Shown here: positions 1 to 9,384 of the stretch, piece after piece
Numbering within the stretch: the stretch's first letter is position 1
How the letters are laid out: the number at the start of each line of letters is the position of its first letter
Assembly (NCBI GenBank): GCA_963674805.2
Contig: CAXXNY010000005.1
Location: 1 to 64,000, forward strand
Direction: 5' to 3'
Origin: CALMFG01 sp963674805
Lineage (GTDB): Bacteria; Bacillota; Clostridia; Christensenellales; CALMFG01
DNA length: 64,000 nucleotides
Notes under the pieces: model-generated
What the model was told of the DNA's origin: nothing
What the model saw: the letters and a program-made list of their open reading frames with translations, nothing else
The model's database searches: none
Translations under genes and position numbers: made by a program

Positions 1-1586
1 GTTTTTTCGTCTAAAGCAAATGTTTCCGCCCAGGTTCTGAGGGAAGTTGAGCTTGGGATTTCTAACGGATTAACGCTGATTCCGATCCGGATTGAGGATG
101 TTATCCCGACCGGCAGCATGTCGTATTACCTTTCCACCACACACTGGATTGATATGCTGGATCTGGTGATTGAGAAGAAAATAAAATCCCTGATCAGCAC
201 CATTAACACCGCACTTGGCCAGGACCAGCCGCATGAACAAAAAAAAATATGTCAGTGCAGGCTGTGAGAAGCTGGGGAGTAAAGAAGACAGCATCTCGCT
301 AGTTGATAAAAGCTATCAGAGATATGCTGTTAAGTATTTTCCCGATCAGGCGGAATACCTAATCGATATCCGCCAGAATGGTATTGCGGTTAAGTACCGG
401 TACGATAAAAAAGAGAAGTCAGCCGAAATACTGGACGATTCAGCGGGTGAAGGCGAAACCCTCCGCAGACTTGAGATGATTATGGCAACGGATTCCGGCT
501 CACTAACCGGTCCGGTTAACGCATTTGACGACTATATTAAAAAGACATTTGCATTATCGCCTTTTGCGCTATTTGAGAAGTGCAGAAAAACAGAAGGACG
601 CTGTATGGCGGCGCTCGGATTTGCATGGGAAGAAGATATCAGCAGCTTTGAGTTTGTGGATAAAGGCGTCAGCCGGAAAAGCATTAAAACAGTCAAGACC
701 GCAAGGCGGAACGGAAAAACGGCTGTATTGGGTAATCGCGGCTGCCTTGATTGTTGTCGTACTTCTGGGCATTTGGCTCATTCCGCAGCTTCTTTCGGAT
801 TCGGGAAGACCTCTGAGTGACGGACGCAGTGAAGAAACAACGGTAGCTGAAGAAGCAATTGCGCCGGACGATTTTTCGATTGTAGAGGAATTAAAATCAG
901 AAGCCTATAATCCGTTCTATGGTGTCGAGATAGACGCAAGTTTTAATCCGTATTATCAGGGGTTCATGTATGAAGGAGACAGCAGTACTGCCTGATGATG
1001 CTGTCTGAGGAGCCGCTGGAGAATATCGTTTCGTATTTTGCTGAACTTGTAGGCGAAACGGCCGATACCTCAGCGCTCAATGAACAGCCGAATGGAAGGA
1101 ATGGTAGCCATCGACGGAATGAATAACGGGCGCGGTATTAAAGCAACCGTTATGATTACCAAGGCCAATGAAGATGATGTGCGCTATACCTACCAGCCGG
1201 GATACAACGTTGTGCTGTCCTGCGGGGTAGCGCCGAAGGATGCGGAACGGTATTTTGCACTGCTGGATATGGTGATTGACAAGGACGCGCTGAGAGAGTC
1301 GGGCGTAATCCCGATGTTCGAAGAAAAAGCGCCGGCAAGTATCGAGATAAATTTTGATCCGCAGACTGAAACCCCGTTTACGGTCAACTACTTTAAACTT
1401 GATAACCAATATGACGACTATGTTGAAGGCATATTAAACACGACCCAATCAGAAGTACAGCTGGACGGCAAGTTGATGCTGCAATACGGTGACGAGTTTA
1501 CGCTGGTGGATTTGACGATGAAAATTAAAGCAATATTGGTTCTGCAGCGGCTGCTGGTGTCGGGGGTGGCCCTCATCAGCGTATAA
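1..1586 (+). pseudogene. TIR-transmembrane protein, 5' truncated and frameshifted
   Basis: Enters the window mid-gene. Frame 1 (1-267) is the C-terminal half of a TIR domain: it has the motif VLREVELG and the stretch SMSYYLSTTHWID, which match the TIR paralogues at 4696, 6074 and 7392. The reading then passes to frame 2 at an A9 run (about 238-246), to frame 3 near an A5 run (about 716), back to frame 2 near 992 and to frame 3 near 1080, ending at 1586. One membrane helix (about 728-790) is followed by an acidic linker and a C-terminal domain of about 230 residues, so the layout is TIR, extra soluble region of about 150 residues, one helix, ectodomain. No single frame is intact. Either the gene is decayed or the assembly has several indels. 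The ectodomain is not recognised. Confidence 0.7.
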
Positions 1587-1692
1587 CGATCCGCTGTATG
1601 CTGACTATTGATATTAATCGGCAATAATATATAAATTAACGGATAAAAGAATACCGGTGCACTCTGACAGCCGCCGGACAAGGAGCGAGGAT

Positions 1693-4020
1693 ATGAAACA
1701 GAATATCGTATTAGGGAACCGGGCATACTGCAGTGTTTATTATGAAGACGGCGGTATTTTCTTAAACAGCCAAATCGCGGTTAACGGCATGCTGCTGGCG
1801 GAAAACTTAGAGGACTTTGAGTTTATCCAAATTGAGGAGGAAGAGACTCAAGATTGTTTTGCGCTGGAGGTGTTCGGCGACCATGCGGTGAGAATCGCCA
1901 AACCCTTAGGCGCGGTGAAACCGCCAAAAGCCGTCAAACGGCAGGAAGTGAAAATTCCTGCGGCCACGATCATCATTAATGATTCCTGCGGGCTGAGCGC
2001 AGACGCGGTTGTCCACGCGCTGAACGAACTGGCAGATGACCATACGAAAATTATTTACCTGATGCTGAGCAATGTCGATGAAACGCTGTTCATTCACCTT
2101 GCGGAAGAATACCTGGACCAGCTGACCGTTGTGACATCTGCCGATATATTGCGGCAGGGCGGTATGGATATTCGGTGCGGACTGTCGTGGGAAAGCACGG
2201 CAAAGGATCTGCTCTGGGAAGTGCTGGCGCATAAGCATTTCGTTAAGCTGATCAAGAAATGTGACCTTGTCGTCAGGCTGGGGCTTGAAGGCGCGGTGTG
2301 GTTTTCTCCTGAGCGGAAAAATTCCCTGACGCTGGTATTCCGTCCGGACTGCATTGAAAATGATATCTGCAGGAACACCAGAGGCATGATGCCCGGACTG
2401 GATGAAATGTTTGCAAAGGAACTGAGTGCATCGGTTACTGCCGAAAGCATTATAAAAGCGGTTGCCGCGGTTTTTTCATATTATATCAATGGTTATACAA
2501 TTGAAGAACAGGCCGTCAGCTATAACGATTCTGTCATTATTCCGCCGCTGTCTGTTGTGGATATACCCTTTGGCCGCTTATCCAACCAAACCGAAGGCTG
2601 GTCGCTCGCGGCCTGCCAGGCAGAAGTTAAAATGGAATCCATTGCGGAAGATATCGTGTTTAAGGGTCTTGGGGCTTTAAAAGAAGTGCCTTCGGTAACC
2701 TTCGGGGCGCTGACCACCATTGACCGCAGTGAGATTGAACGTTTCCGCATTATTCGAAATCTGTTTGAAGAATACTTAAAGAATCCAAAACCGGCACGCA
2801 CCGTTATGCATCGCCGTATTCGGCACACCCGGATCTGGCAAGTCTTTCGGCGTAGCGCAGGTCGCAAAAGCGGTGGGCAAGGGACAGATCGAAAAAATCA
2901 CATTTAATATTTCGCAGATGCGCGACGATTGTGAACTGAAGGAAGCGTTCCATCAGGTTCAGGATGCCTGCCTGAAAGGCAGTATTCCGCTGGTGTTCTT
3001 TGATGAGTTTGACAGCGATAAAAATGCGATACCGCTGGGTTGGATCAAGGAGTTTTTGGCGCCGATGCAGGACGGCGAGTTCACCGATAACGGTGTGCAC
3101 CCGATCGGCAAGTGCATCTTTGTGTTTGCGGGCGGTGTGTTTGAAAACTTCGACGAATTTGCAGAAGAACAGGCAAACAAAAGCGCGAAAGTCAGGGATT
3201 TCATCAGCCGGCTTCGCGGCTATATCAATATTCAGGGACCGAATCCGGTATCCGAACAGGATAAAAACTTTGTTTTGCGACGCGCGGTGCTGCTCCGCTC
3301 ATTAATCGAACGGAAAATCGGCGGCATTATCGGTGCGGGTGGTCAGGCAAACATGGACCGGGATATCGTGCGCGCAATGCTGCGTCTGCCGAAGTTCAGG
3401 CACGGAGTGCGGTCAATGGAGGCCATCATCGATATGAGTATGTTGGCGGGCAAACGCAGGTGGAATAAATCTGACCTGCCCGATAAAAAACCAGTTGGTG
3501 ATTCATGTGGAAGGAGAAAACTTTAAACAATTGCTCCAAACCCGAAAGTATATGACCGTCTATCGGGAGGAAATTGCACAGGCAATACACGGCTTATATC
3601 TGGATACCATTAAAGACCTCCCGGCGGGAGACCAGGCAAAAAATCCGAATAACTGTGCATGGGAAGCGCTGAGCGAGGAGTTTAAAAGAGAGCAACCGAG
3701 CGCACGCGGATGACATATTGAATAAAATTGAGATGATCAACTGCGCTCTTCAGCCAAAGTCGATTGAAACCGAAGCCTTTACGCTGACCGATGGCGAAAT
3801 TGAGATTCTGGCGATCGAAGAGCATAAGCGGTGGATGAGCAACGCTGTACGCAACGGATGGAAATATGGCCCGGTTAAGGACCCCAAAAAGAAGGTCAAC
3901 CCTTATCTGGTGCCATGGGAAGAGTTGGAAAAAGGTATCAAGGAGCTGGACCGGAATCCGGTTCGCAACATCCCTAAGATTCTGGAAATCGCGGGACTCA
4001 GCATCTACCGTGTATTGTGA
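1693..4020 (+). pseudogene. AAA-type ATPase with C-terminal RyR domain, frameshifted
   Basis: Starts at ATG 1693 behind AAGGAG. Frame 1 (1693 to about 2787) codes for some 360 residues with no recognised fold, including LVVRLGLEGAVWF. Frame 2 (about 2787-3486) holds the P-loop AVFGTPGSGKS and a Walker B-like LVFFDEFDS, followed by a region typical of AAA-type ATPases. Frame 3 (3486-3683) and frame 1 (3683-4020) complete it. The last 75 residues are a RyR domain: EEHKRWMSNAVRNGWKYGP, then NPYLVPWEEL and DRNPVRNIPKIL. The three breaks fall at A4, A6 and A4 runs, and the protein reads smoothly across each, to about 775 residues. RyR domains in bacteria are proposed nucleotide-ligand binders; ATP hydrolysis by this protein is inferred from the motifs. 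It sits between TIR genes and abuts the SLOG gene (stop TGA directly followed by ATG). Confidence 0.75.
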
Positions 4021-4658
4021 ATGAATGTGAAACAGCCGATTAACATTGCGTTCAGCGGGCATCGCGCTCTCAATAAAAGCGAGACAGACCGCATCACAGG
4101 GACGCTTAAAACAGTAATTACGAATATCGGCACCGGAGCAGTAGTGATGACACAGCTGGCGGACGGCGCTGACCAGCTGGCGGCAAGGGCTGCTCTGGAT
4201 GTCGGTGCGGGTGTGCTGGCGGTGGTGCCGATGGGCATCGACGGATTCTGCTTGAAGGATCTGGAACAAATAGAGAACTTCCGCGAATTTGTCGCGGATG
4301 AACGCGTTGTAATATATTGAGATTAAAGCGCAGCCTGATGAAGACCTGATGGATCAGGGCGGTCAGAGATGTTTATTACGGACGGGCGAATCAGTATATG
4401 CTGGCCCATGCGGATACCGTGCTTGTCGTATGGGACGGGGATTCAAAGGGCAACGAACTGGGGACCGCGGGCGTTGTGGAAGATGCGCTGCTGAATTATA
4501 AAAGGCCTGTGATTTGGGTGTCAGGCAATGCTAAGCAGCCAATCTCAGAAACAAATATGAGAGATATCCAAAACCGGTATCGCTGTAAGACAAGCGTAAC
4601 GGCGGCGTACGGCGATCTACCGGTTTATTACTTAGCGCCGAATACGGCGGATAAATAG
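4021..4658 (+). pseudogene. SLOG-type nucleotide-binding protein, frameshifted
   Basis: Starts directly after the stop of the RyR-ATPase gene, so the two are translationally linked. The first frame (4021-4320) has INIAFSGHRALN and QLADGADQLAARAALDVGAG followed by VVPM, the pattern of the SLOG/DprA-like Rossmann superfamily (GHR motif, then ADGAD, then a hydrophobic strand). The reading moves to frame 2 near 4319 and to frame 3 near 4368, and continues with YGRANQYMLAHADTVLVVWDG and EDALLNYKRPVIWVSG to the stop at 4656. The joined product is about 212 residues, the usual size for a stand-alone SLOG protein. SLOG domains bind nucleotide-derived ligands; in Thoeris ThsA the SLOG domain senses a cyclic ADP-ribose isomer made by a TIR protein. 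A similar role next to four TIR genes is an inference. Confidence 0.7.
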
Positions 4659-4695
4659 CAGCACCAACTATCGATGACTTTTGAGGAGAAAGAAA

Positions 4696-6027
4696 ATGAC
4701 CTATGACGTTTTTATCTCGTTTGCGAATAACGATGCGCAGACAGCAAACGCAATCTGCCGCCACTTGGAACAGCAGGAATTGAAATGCTGGATAGCGCCG
4801 CGCGATATCGAGCCGGGCGTTAACTGGGCGGAAGCGATTGTGGACGTTATCCCCAAGGTGAAGATATTTTTACTGGTTTTTTCTGAGCAGTCGAATATGT
4901 CTAAACAGGTCATACGGGAGGTTGAGCTCGCGATAAAAAGCGAAGCGGTGATTATTCCGGTACGGATTGAGAACGTCCAGCCGACAAAGAGCATGGCCTA
5001 TTACCTGTCTTCCGTGCAATGGATGAACGCGAACCAGCCTTTGACGGACCACCAGCTTGACAGTATATACAATACGGTAAGGAAGAATCTGGAGAAGAAA
5101 CCGTCGATCATAAGCGCTGAGCCGAACAAGTCGTTGCTGCATCCGAGAAGGAAGCAGATTATTTGGGCGGTATCTGCGGCTGTGATTGTTTTACTGATTG
5201 CGGCAGGAAGTGCCTGGTATTTTGGATTGTTCAGCGGCGGCAAAAAACAAGCGGCGCAAACACCGCCAGAAATAACAGCAGTAGCTGAGGCGGAATCAGC
5301 ACAAGAAGGAACGACGGAACCTGCAGAGGAAGCAACAGCGCCCGCAGCACAAGAATCGTCTGCAAAAAAAATAATAGAAGTTGAATTTGACAGCACAGAT
5401 GACTTGAAGTGGTTCGGCGTTAAAGATGAACACCCGATGCTGCAAATCAGCAGCGAGGGGTATCTGGATATTAAGAACGGAGAAATGGGGAATCCCGTGT
5501 TTGAAGTAGCCAACGGGGATATCCTGCATTGCAGAATCAAATCCGACTGCGGATCAGCGGTAACACTTGAGCAGTTTTGTGTGGGATTTGACCCGTCTCA
5601 ACTGGTTAACTTCTATGTAAACGGAATAGGGAAGGATGGACAGGAAAAGGGCTCTACGGGTGGGTTGATGATGAACGGCGTGCCGTTCTTTAATGAGGAA
5701 CAATGGATAGACTGTCTGCTTTCGGTGTCTGAAGACGGGAGTATTATTTATGCGGTAGCCAGCGACCCGTCTGCACCGGAATCAGTGGTCTACACGGCGT
5801 ATATTTTACCGGAAGAAATAAGAAAGTCTCAATTCAGGCCCAGCTTCCGTGTGTTTAAGACTGACGTTGCGCAATATTTTTATGTGGATTATATGGCGGT
5901 GATTAGAGGGGCGTTTATCGACTACTTAAAAGAAGTTTTACCGGGATATGACCAGTATGAGGAAGAACTGACGGCACTGCTCACGGAGACGCCGGAAAAT
6001 TTGCCGCCTATCTATGATAATTATTAG
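4696..6027 (+). CDS. TIR domain protein with one membrane helix and ectodomain (copy 1)
   Basis: 443 residues, starting at ATG 4696 with GAGGAG upstream; the TTG 15 bases earlier has no ribosome site. Residues 1-135 are a TIR domain (DVFISFA, CWIAPRDIEPGVNWAEAI, then SNMSKQVIREVELA). Glu75 lies where bacterial TIR NADases carry their catalytic glutamate. A helix at about 155-178 is preceded by basic residues, predicting a cytosolic TIR and an external C-terminus. A linker of about 45 residues rich in A, E and T leads to an ectodomain of about 210 residues with EQWIDCLLSVSEDGSIIYAV and a C-terminal PGYDQYEEELTALL. The ectodomain is not recognised, but its strand-rich look could fit a lectin-like fold. 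First of three tandem copies, 37 bases after the SLOG gene, same strand. Confidence 0.85.
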   Translation: MTYDVFISFANNDAQTANAICRHLEQQELKCWIAPRDIEPGVNWAEAIVDVIPKVKIFLLVFSEQSNMSKQVIREVELAIKSEAVIIPVRIENVQPTKSMAYYLSSVQWMNANQPLTDHQLDSIYNTVRKNLEKKPSIISAEPNKSLLHPRRKQIIWAVSAAVIVLLIAAGSAWYFGLFSGGKKQAAQTPPEITAVAEAESAQEGTTEPAEEATAPAAQESSAKKIIEVEFDSTDDLKWFGVKDEHPMLQISSEGYLDIKNGEMGNPVFEVANGDILHCRIKSDCGSAVTLEQFCVGFDPSQLVNFYVNGIGKDGQEKGSTGGLMMNGVPFFNEEQWIDCLLSVSEDGSIIYAVASDPSAPESVVYTAYILPEEIRKSQFRPSFRVFKTDVAQYFYVDYMAVIRGAFIDYLKEVLPGYDQYEEELTALLTETPENLPPIYDNY

Positions 6028-6073
6028 AAAAATCAGTAACCGCCTGTTAACGCTTTAGCGAAAGAGGAAGAAA

Positions 6074-7345
6074 ATGACCTATAACGTATTTATTTCATAC
6101 GCAAATACCGATGCGCGCACCGCAAACGCGATCTGCCGCCATTTAGAACAGCAGGGGACGAAATGCTGGATAGCGCCGCGGGACATCGAGGCAGGCGTCA
6201 ACTGGGCGGAAGCGATTGTGGACGTGATACCCAAAGTTAAGGTTTTTTTATTGGTATTTTCCGAGAAATCGAATATGTCCAAGCAGGTGATACGGGAGGT
6301 TGAGCTGGCGATTAAAAGCGAAGCGGTGATCATTCCGGTGCGGATTGAGAACGTCCAGCCGACAAAAAGCATGGCCTACTATCTTTCTTCCGTACAATGG
6401 ATGAATGCGAACCAGCCGTTAACAGACAATCAGCTTGACCATATATACAAAACGGTGAAAAAGAATCTGGAGAAGAAGCCGTCTATACGAGATATTGAAC
6501 CCAACAAAGACATAGTGCCTCCTCCGAGAAAAAGATGGATCTGGGCGGTTTTGGCTGCTGCGTTTATATTGCTAATTGTGGCAGGCAGTGCATGGTACTT
6601 TGGCTGGTTTAAAAACAGCACAGACGAAACACCCCGGACAGCCGCCAAAGAGACGGCCGCCGAAACGCATCAGGAAAGCGGAATAATAAAAGTGCTGGAA
6701 CTGAATTTTGACAGTACGGATGATTTAAAGTGGCTTGGAACGACAGCCGAAGACCCTTTGGCAGAAATCAATGATGCAGGATATTTAAGCCTTAAAAAGG
6801 ACGGACCGGGGGCTTTACAAACCGATATGAAAAACGGTTTGATATTTCATTGCCGGACCAGACATAATGCATGCGCGGAAATTGTAATCGGAGAGTATGG
6901 CATATCGGCGTGTACATTATGCCCGATTATGTTTTCCGCTCATGACATTACGGAAAACGGGTATGAAAAAGGGTGGACCGGTCCATTGGTGATGGACGGC
7001 AGAGTGGTCCTGAACCAGGAGCAATGGATTGATTATATGCTCTCAATATCTGAGGATGGCAGCATTATTTATGCGGTGGCGAGTGACCCGGCAGACCCGG
7101 ACGCTGTTACGTATACGTCGTATGTGATTCCGGAAGACAAGAGAAAAGCTTATTGCAGACCTGAGATGCGCCAGTATCTTGAGCAGTCGGGCCAATATTT
7201 TTATGCTGATTATGCAGCAATAGTCGAAGGGCCATTCCTGGATTATCTCAAAGAGATACTGCCGGGATATGACCAATATGAGACAGAACTGACGGCGTTT
7301 TTCAGCGAGACGCCGAAAGACCTGCCGCCTTTCTCAGGCGAATAA
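6074..7345 (+). CDS. TIR domain protein with one membrane helix and ectodomain (copy 2)
   Basis: 423 residues, ATG preceded by AAGAGGAAG. The TIR half (residues 1-140) is nearly identical to copy 3 at the nucleotide level and very close to copy 1; candidate catalytic Glu75 is kept. The helix KRWIWAVLAAAFILLIVAG starts near residue 154. The linker is shorter than in copy 1, about 25 residues. The ectodomain keeps the frame of copy 1 (FDSTDDLKWLG, NQEQWIDYMLSISEDGSI, YFYADYAAIVEGPFLDYLKE, PGYDQYETELTAFF) but differs strongly in its first 100 residues. Lies 46 bases after copy 1, so probably the same transcript. The product is probably a membrane-anchored signalling TIR; NADase activity is a family inference only. 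Confidence 0.85.
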   Translation: MTYNVFISYANTDARTANAICRHLEQQGTKCWIAPRDIEAGVNWAEAIVDVIPKVKVFLLVFSEKSNMSKQVIREVELAIKSEAVIIPVRIENVQPTKSMAYYLSSVQWMNANQPLTDNQLDHIYKTVKKNLEKKPSIRDIEPNKDIVPPPRKRWIWAVLAAAFILLIVAGSAWYFGWFKNSTDETPRTAAKETAAETHQESGIIKVLELNFDSTDDLKWLGTTAEDPLAEINDAGYLSLKKDGPGALQTDMKNGLIFHCRTRHNACAEIVIGEYGISACTLCPIMFSAHDITENGYEKGWTGPLVMDGRVVLNQEQWIDYMLSISEDGSIIYAVASDPADPDAVTYTSYVIPEDKRKAYCRPEMRQYLEQSGQYFYADYAAIVEGPFLDYLKEILPGYDQYETELTAFFSETPKDLPPFSGE

Positions 7346-7391
7346 CGAATCCAGTGCTCGTGAATTGGATATCAGTATATAAGAGGAGAAA

Positions 7392-8624
7392 ATGACCTAT
7401 AACGTATTTATTTCATACGCAAATACCGATGCGCGCACCGCGAACGCGATCTGCCGTCATTTAGAACAGCAGGGGACGAAATGCTGGATAGCGCCGCGGG
7501 ACATCGAGGCAGGCGTCAACTGGGCGGAAGCGATTGTGGACGTGATACCAAAAGTTAAGATTTTTTTATTGGTATTTTCCGAGAAATCGAATATGTCCAA
7601 GCAGGTGATACGGGAGGTTGAGCTGGCGATTAAAAGCGAAGCGGTGATTATTCCGGTGCGAATCGAAAACGTCCAGCCGACGAAAAGCATGGCCTACTAT
7701 CTTTCTTCCGTACAATGGATGAATGCGAACCAGCCGTTAACAGACAATCAGCTTGACCATATATACAAAACGGTGAAAAAGAATCTGGAGAAGAAGCCGT
7801 CTATACGAGATATTGAACCCAACAAAGACATTGTACCACGCCCGAAAAAAAGATGGGTATGGGTGGTTTTGGCGGCTTTATTTATCCTGTCAGCGGCAGG
7901 CAGTGTTTGGCACTTTGGCTTATTCAACAAGAATAAAACATATACGGCTAAGGCAGATAAGGTATTAGAGCTGAATTTTGACAGCGCAGATGATCTGATG
8001 TGGATGGGTATAACAGAGGGTACTCCGGGTATTGGATTAAATACGGATGAAGGGTATCTACATTATACCCATGGCCAGGAAGGCGGTATTCATACCGGCA
8101 TTCTACAAGGGCAGGTTCTGCATTTTAGGGTGAGAACAAATTCCAGCGCGGCGGTCACAATCGGAGAGATGTGTCTGGAAACGAACCCTTTGTGTCCGAT
8201 TATGTTTTGCATGAATGAGCTTAACGAATATGAGCCGACTGAAAATTGGACAGGTTCTTTGGTAATGGAGGGCAGGACAATTCTAAACCAAGAACAATGG
8301 ATTGACTATATGCTTTCGGTCTCTGAGGATGGAAGCACTATTTATGCAGTGGCAAGCGACCCATCGGATGAAAATACAGTATGTTATACGGCATATATAA
8401 TACCTGAGAACCAGCGCAGCGCCTATTACCAGCCAAGCGTTCGGCCCTATATTGAGTTATCAGACCAGTATTTAGATGTTGACTATGCCGCAATCATTGA
8501 GGGATCGTTTATTGATTATTTACATGAAGTGCTGCCGGGATATAACCAATATAAGGAAGACCTGACCGTTCTGTTCAGCGAGACGCCGAAGGAGATGCCG
8601 CCGTTTTCGGTCACTGGATACTAG
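7392..8624 (+). CDS. TIR domain protein with one membrane helix and ectodomain (copy 3)
   Basis: 410 residues, ATG with AAGAGGAG seven bases upstream. The TIR half matches copy 2 almost base for base, with only scattered third-position changes, then diverges from the membrane helix (KRWVWVVLAALFILSAAG) onward. Glu75 is present. The linker is only about 12 residues (NKNKTYTAKADK). The ectodomain shares FDSADDLMWMG, NQEQWIDYMLSVSEDGS, DVDYAAIIEGSFIDYL and PGYNQYKEDLTVLF with the other copies. This is the last gene of the TIR-RyR-SLOG run. A new promoter (8673) follows within 50 bases, so transcription of the island probably ends here, though no terminator hairpin is evident. Confidence 0.85.
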   Translation: MTYNVFISYANTDARTANAICRHLEQQGTKCWIAPRDIEAGVNWAEAIVDVIPKVKIFLLVFSEKSNMSKQVIREVELAIKSEAVIIPVRIENVQPTKSMAYYLSSVQWMNANQPLTDNQLDHIYKTVKKNLEKKPSIRDIEPNKDIVPRPKKRWVWVVLAALFILSAAGSVWHFGLFNKNKTYTAKADKVLELNFDSADDLMWMGITEGTPGIGLNTDEGYLHYTHGQEGGIHTGILQGQVLHFRVRTNSSAAVTIGEMCLETNPLCPIMFCMNELNEYEPTENWTGSLVMEGRTILNQEQWIDYMLSVSEDGSTIYAVASDPSDENTVCYTAYIIPENQRSAYYQPSVRPYIELSDQYLDVDYAAIIEGSFIDYLHEVLPGYNQYKEDLTVLFSETPKEMPPFSVTGY

Positions 8625-8672
8625 TAGAATTTCGGCGAATCTTGAATTCTTTTTTGGAGAATAAAATAATAC

Positions 8673-8700
8673 TTGACATATGCCCAAAATAAAGTATAAT
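8673..8700 (+). promoter_or_regulatory. Sigma-A type promoter for the Mrp/NifX operon
   Basis: Consensus TTGACA (8673-8678) and TATAAT (8695-8700) separated by 16 bases, 42 bases upstream of the first gene. It opens the operon 8743-12873. Confidence 0.85.
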
Positions 8701-8727
8701 ACAAGTATATTGAACATATACCCAAAA
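8677..8727 (+). promoter_or_regulatory. Direct repeat straddling the promoter, possible operator
   Basis: CATATGCCCAAAA (8677-8689, inside the promoter spacer) recurs as CATATACCCAAAA (8715-8727, just before the ribosome site) with one change, 38 bases apart. The placement would suit a regulator binding across the start of transcription, but no partner regulator lies next to it and the repeat could be chance. Confidence 0.35.
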
Positions 8728-8742
8728 AAGGAGGCGGGCAAC

Positions 8743-8973
8743 ATGCCAGGAAGAGACGGAACAGGCCCATTAGGTCAGGGCAGTATGACAGGCAGAGGTC
8801 AGGGGCTTTGCGGCGGTGCAAGAGCAGGCGTACGCTATGGAACTGGCTTAAGAAGCGGAAACGGACAGGGCAACCGGGTAAACGGTGCGTCCAAAGAGTC
8901 GCTTTTAGCTGAAAAGGAACGGCTTGAACGCGGAATTAAAGACATCGATGCGCAGATTAATGCGTTGGACTAA
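8743..8973 (+). CDS. Small glycine-rich DUF5320-type protein
   Basis: 76 residues. The start is ATG 8743 behind AAAAGGAGG; the in-frame ATG further upstream overlaps the promoter and is rejected. The N-terminus MPGRDGTGPLGQGSMTGRG is the Gly/Arg-rich signature of DUF5320 proteins, which commonly precede NifX-like and Mrp-type ATPase genes in anaerobes. The C-terminus (LLAEKERLERGIKDIDAQINAL) is a short coiled coil. Its molecular role is not established; the fixed neighbourhood suggests a part in iron-sulfur or metal-cofactor handling. First gene of the operon. Confidence 0.75.
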   Translation: MPGRDGTGPLGQGSMTGRGQGLCGGARAGVRYGTGLRSGNGQGNRVNGASKESLLAEKERLERGIKDIDAQINALD

Positions 8974-9021
8974 TACACGAAGTAAATAGAAAAAGAAAGT
9001 ATAAAGACAACAGGTGACACA

Positions 9022-9384
9022 ATGAAAATTGCAGTACCAACAGAAAAAAAAGATTTAAGCAGCAGCGTATGCCCGAGTTTTGGGCGTGCACCTTATTTTT
9101 TAATCTATGATTCAGAAACCAAGGCGCATGACTTTATTGTGAACAGTGCGGCGGAAGCACAGGGCGGTGCCGGCATCAAGGCCGCGCAAATAGTCGTAGA
9201 CGCAGGCACTGAGGCGCTGATTGTACCGCGGTGCGGGAAGAATGCAGCAGATGTACTGAACGCCGCAGGCGTTGCGTTACTGACGGCGAAAGACGGTGAT
9301 ATTAATGAGAACCTCGCCGCATGCACCGCGTCACAGCTGAAGCCGCTGTCAGATATTCATCCGGGTTTTCACATGCATGGATAA
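9022..9384 (+). CDS. NifX/NafY-like Fe-Mo cofactor biosynthesis domain protein
   Basis: 120 residues. MKIAVPTEKKDLSSSVCPSF at the start and the alternating strand-helix order (FLIYD, GGAGIKAAQIVVDAG, ALIVPRCGKNAADVL) mark the dinitrogenase iron-molybdenum cofactor biosynthesis (NifX-like) fold, which binds metal-cofactor precursors in the nitrogenase system. No nitrogenase genes are present, so here it more likely carries another Fe-S or metal cofactor. Its last codons overlap the start of the following ATPase by 8 bases (ATG 9377), showing translational coupling. A second NifX-like gene lies at 11111. Confidence 0.85.
   Translation: MKIAVPTEKKDLSSSVCPSFGRAPYFLIYDSETKAHDFIVNSAAEAQGGAGIKAAQIVVDAGTEALIVPRCGKNAADVLNAAGVALLTAKDGDINENLAACTASQLKPLSDIHPGFHMHG

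Noticed and set aside
238..246. Programmed slippage at the A9 run to make one fused protein
   Set aside because: The gene needs several other frame changes at unrelated sites, so a single programmed event does not explain it.
4696..7800. Tandem TIR genes as an assembly duplication
   Set aside because: The outer halves differ throughout and the inner halves carry scattered silent changes, so the copies are real paralogues and not a repeated contig end.
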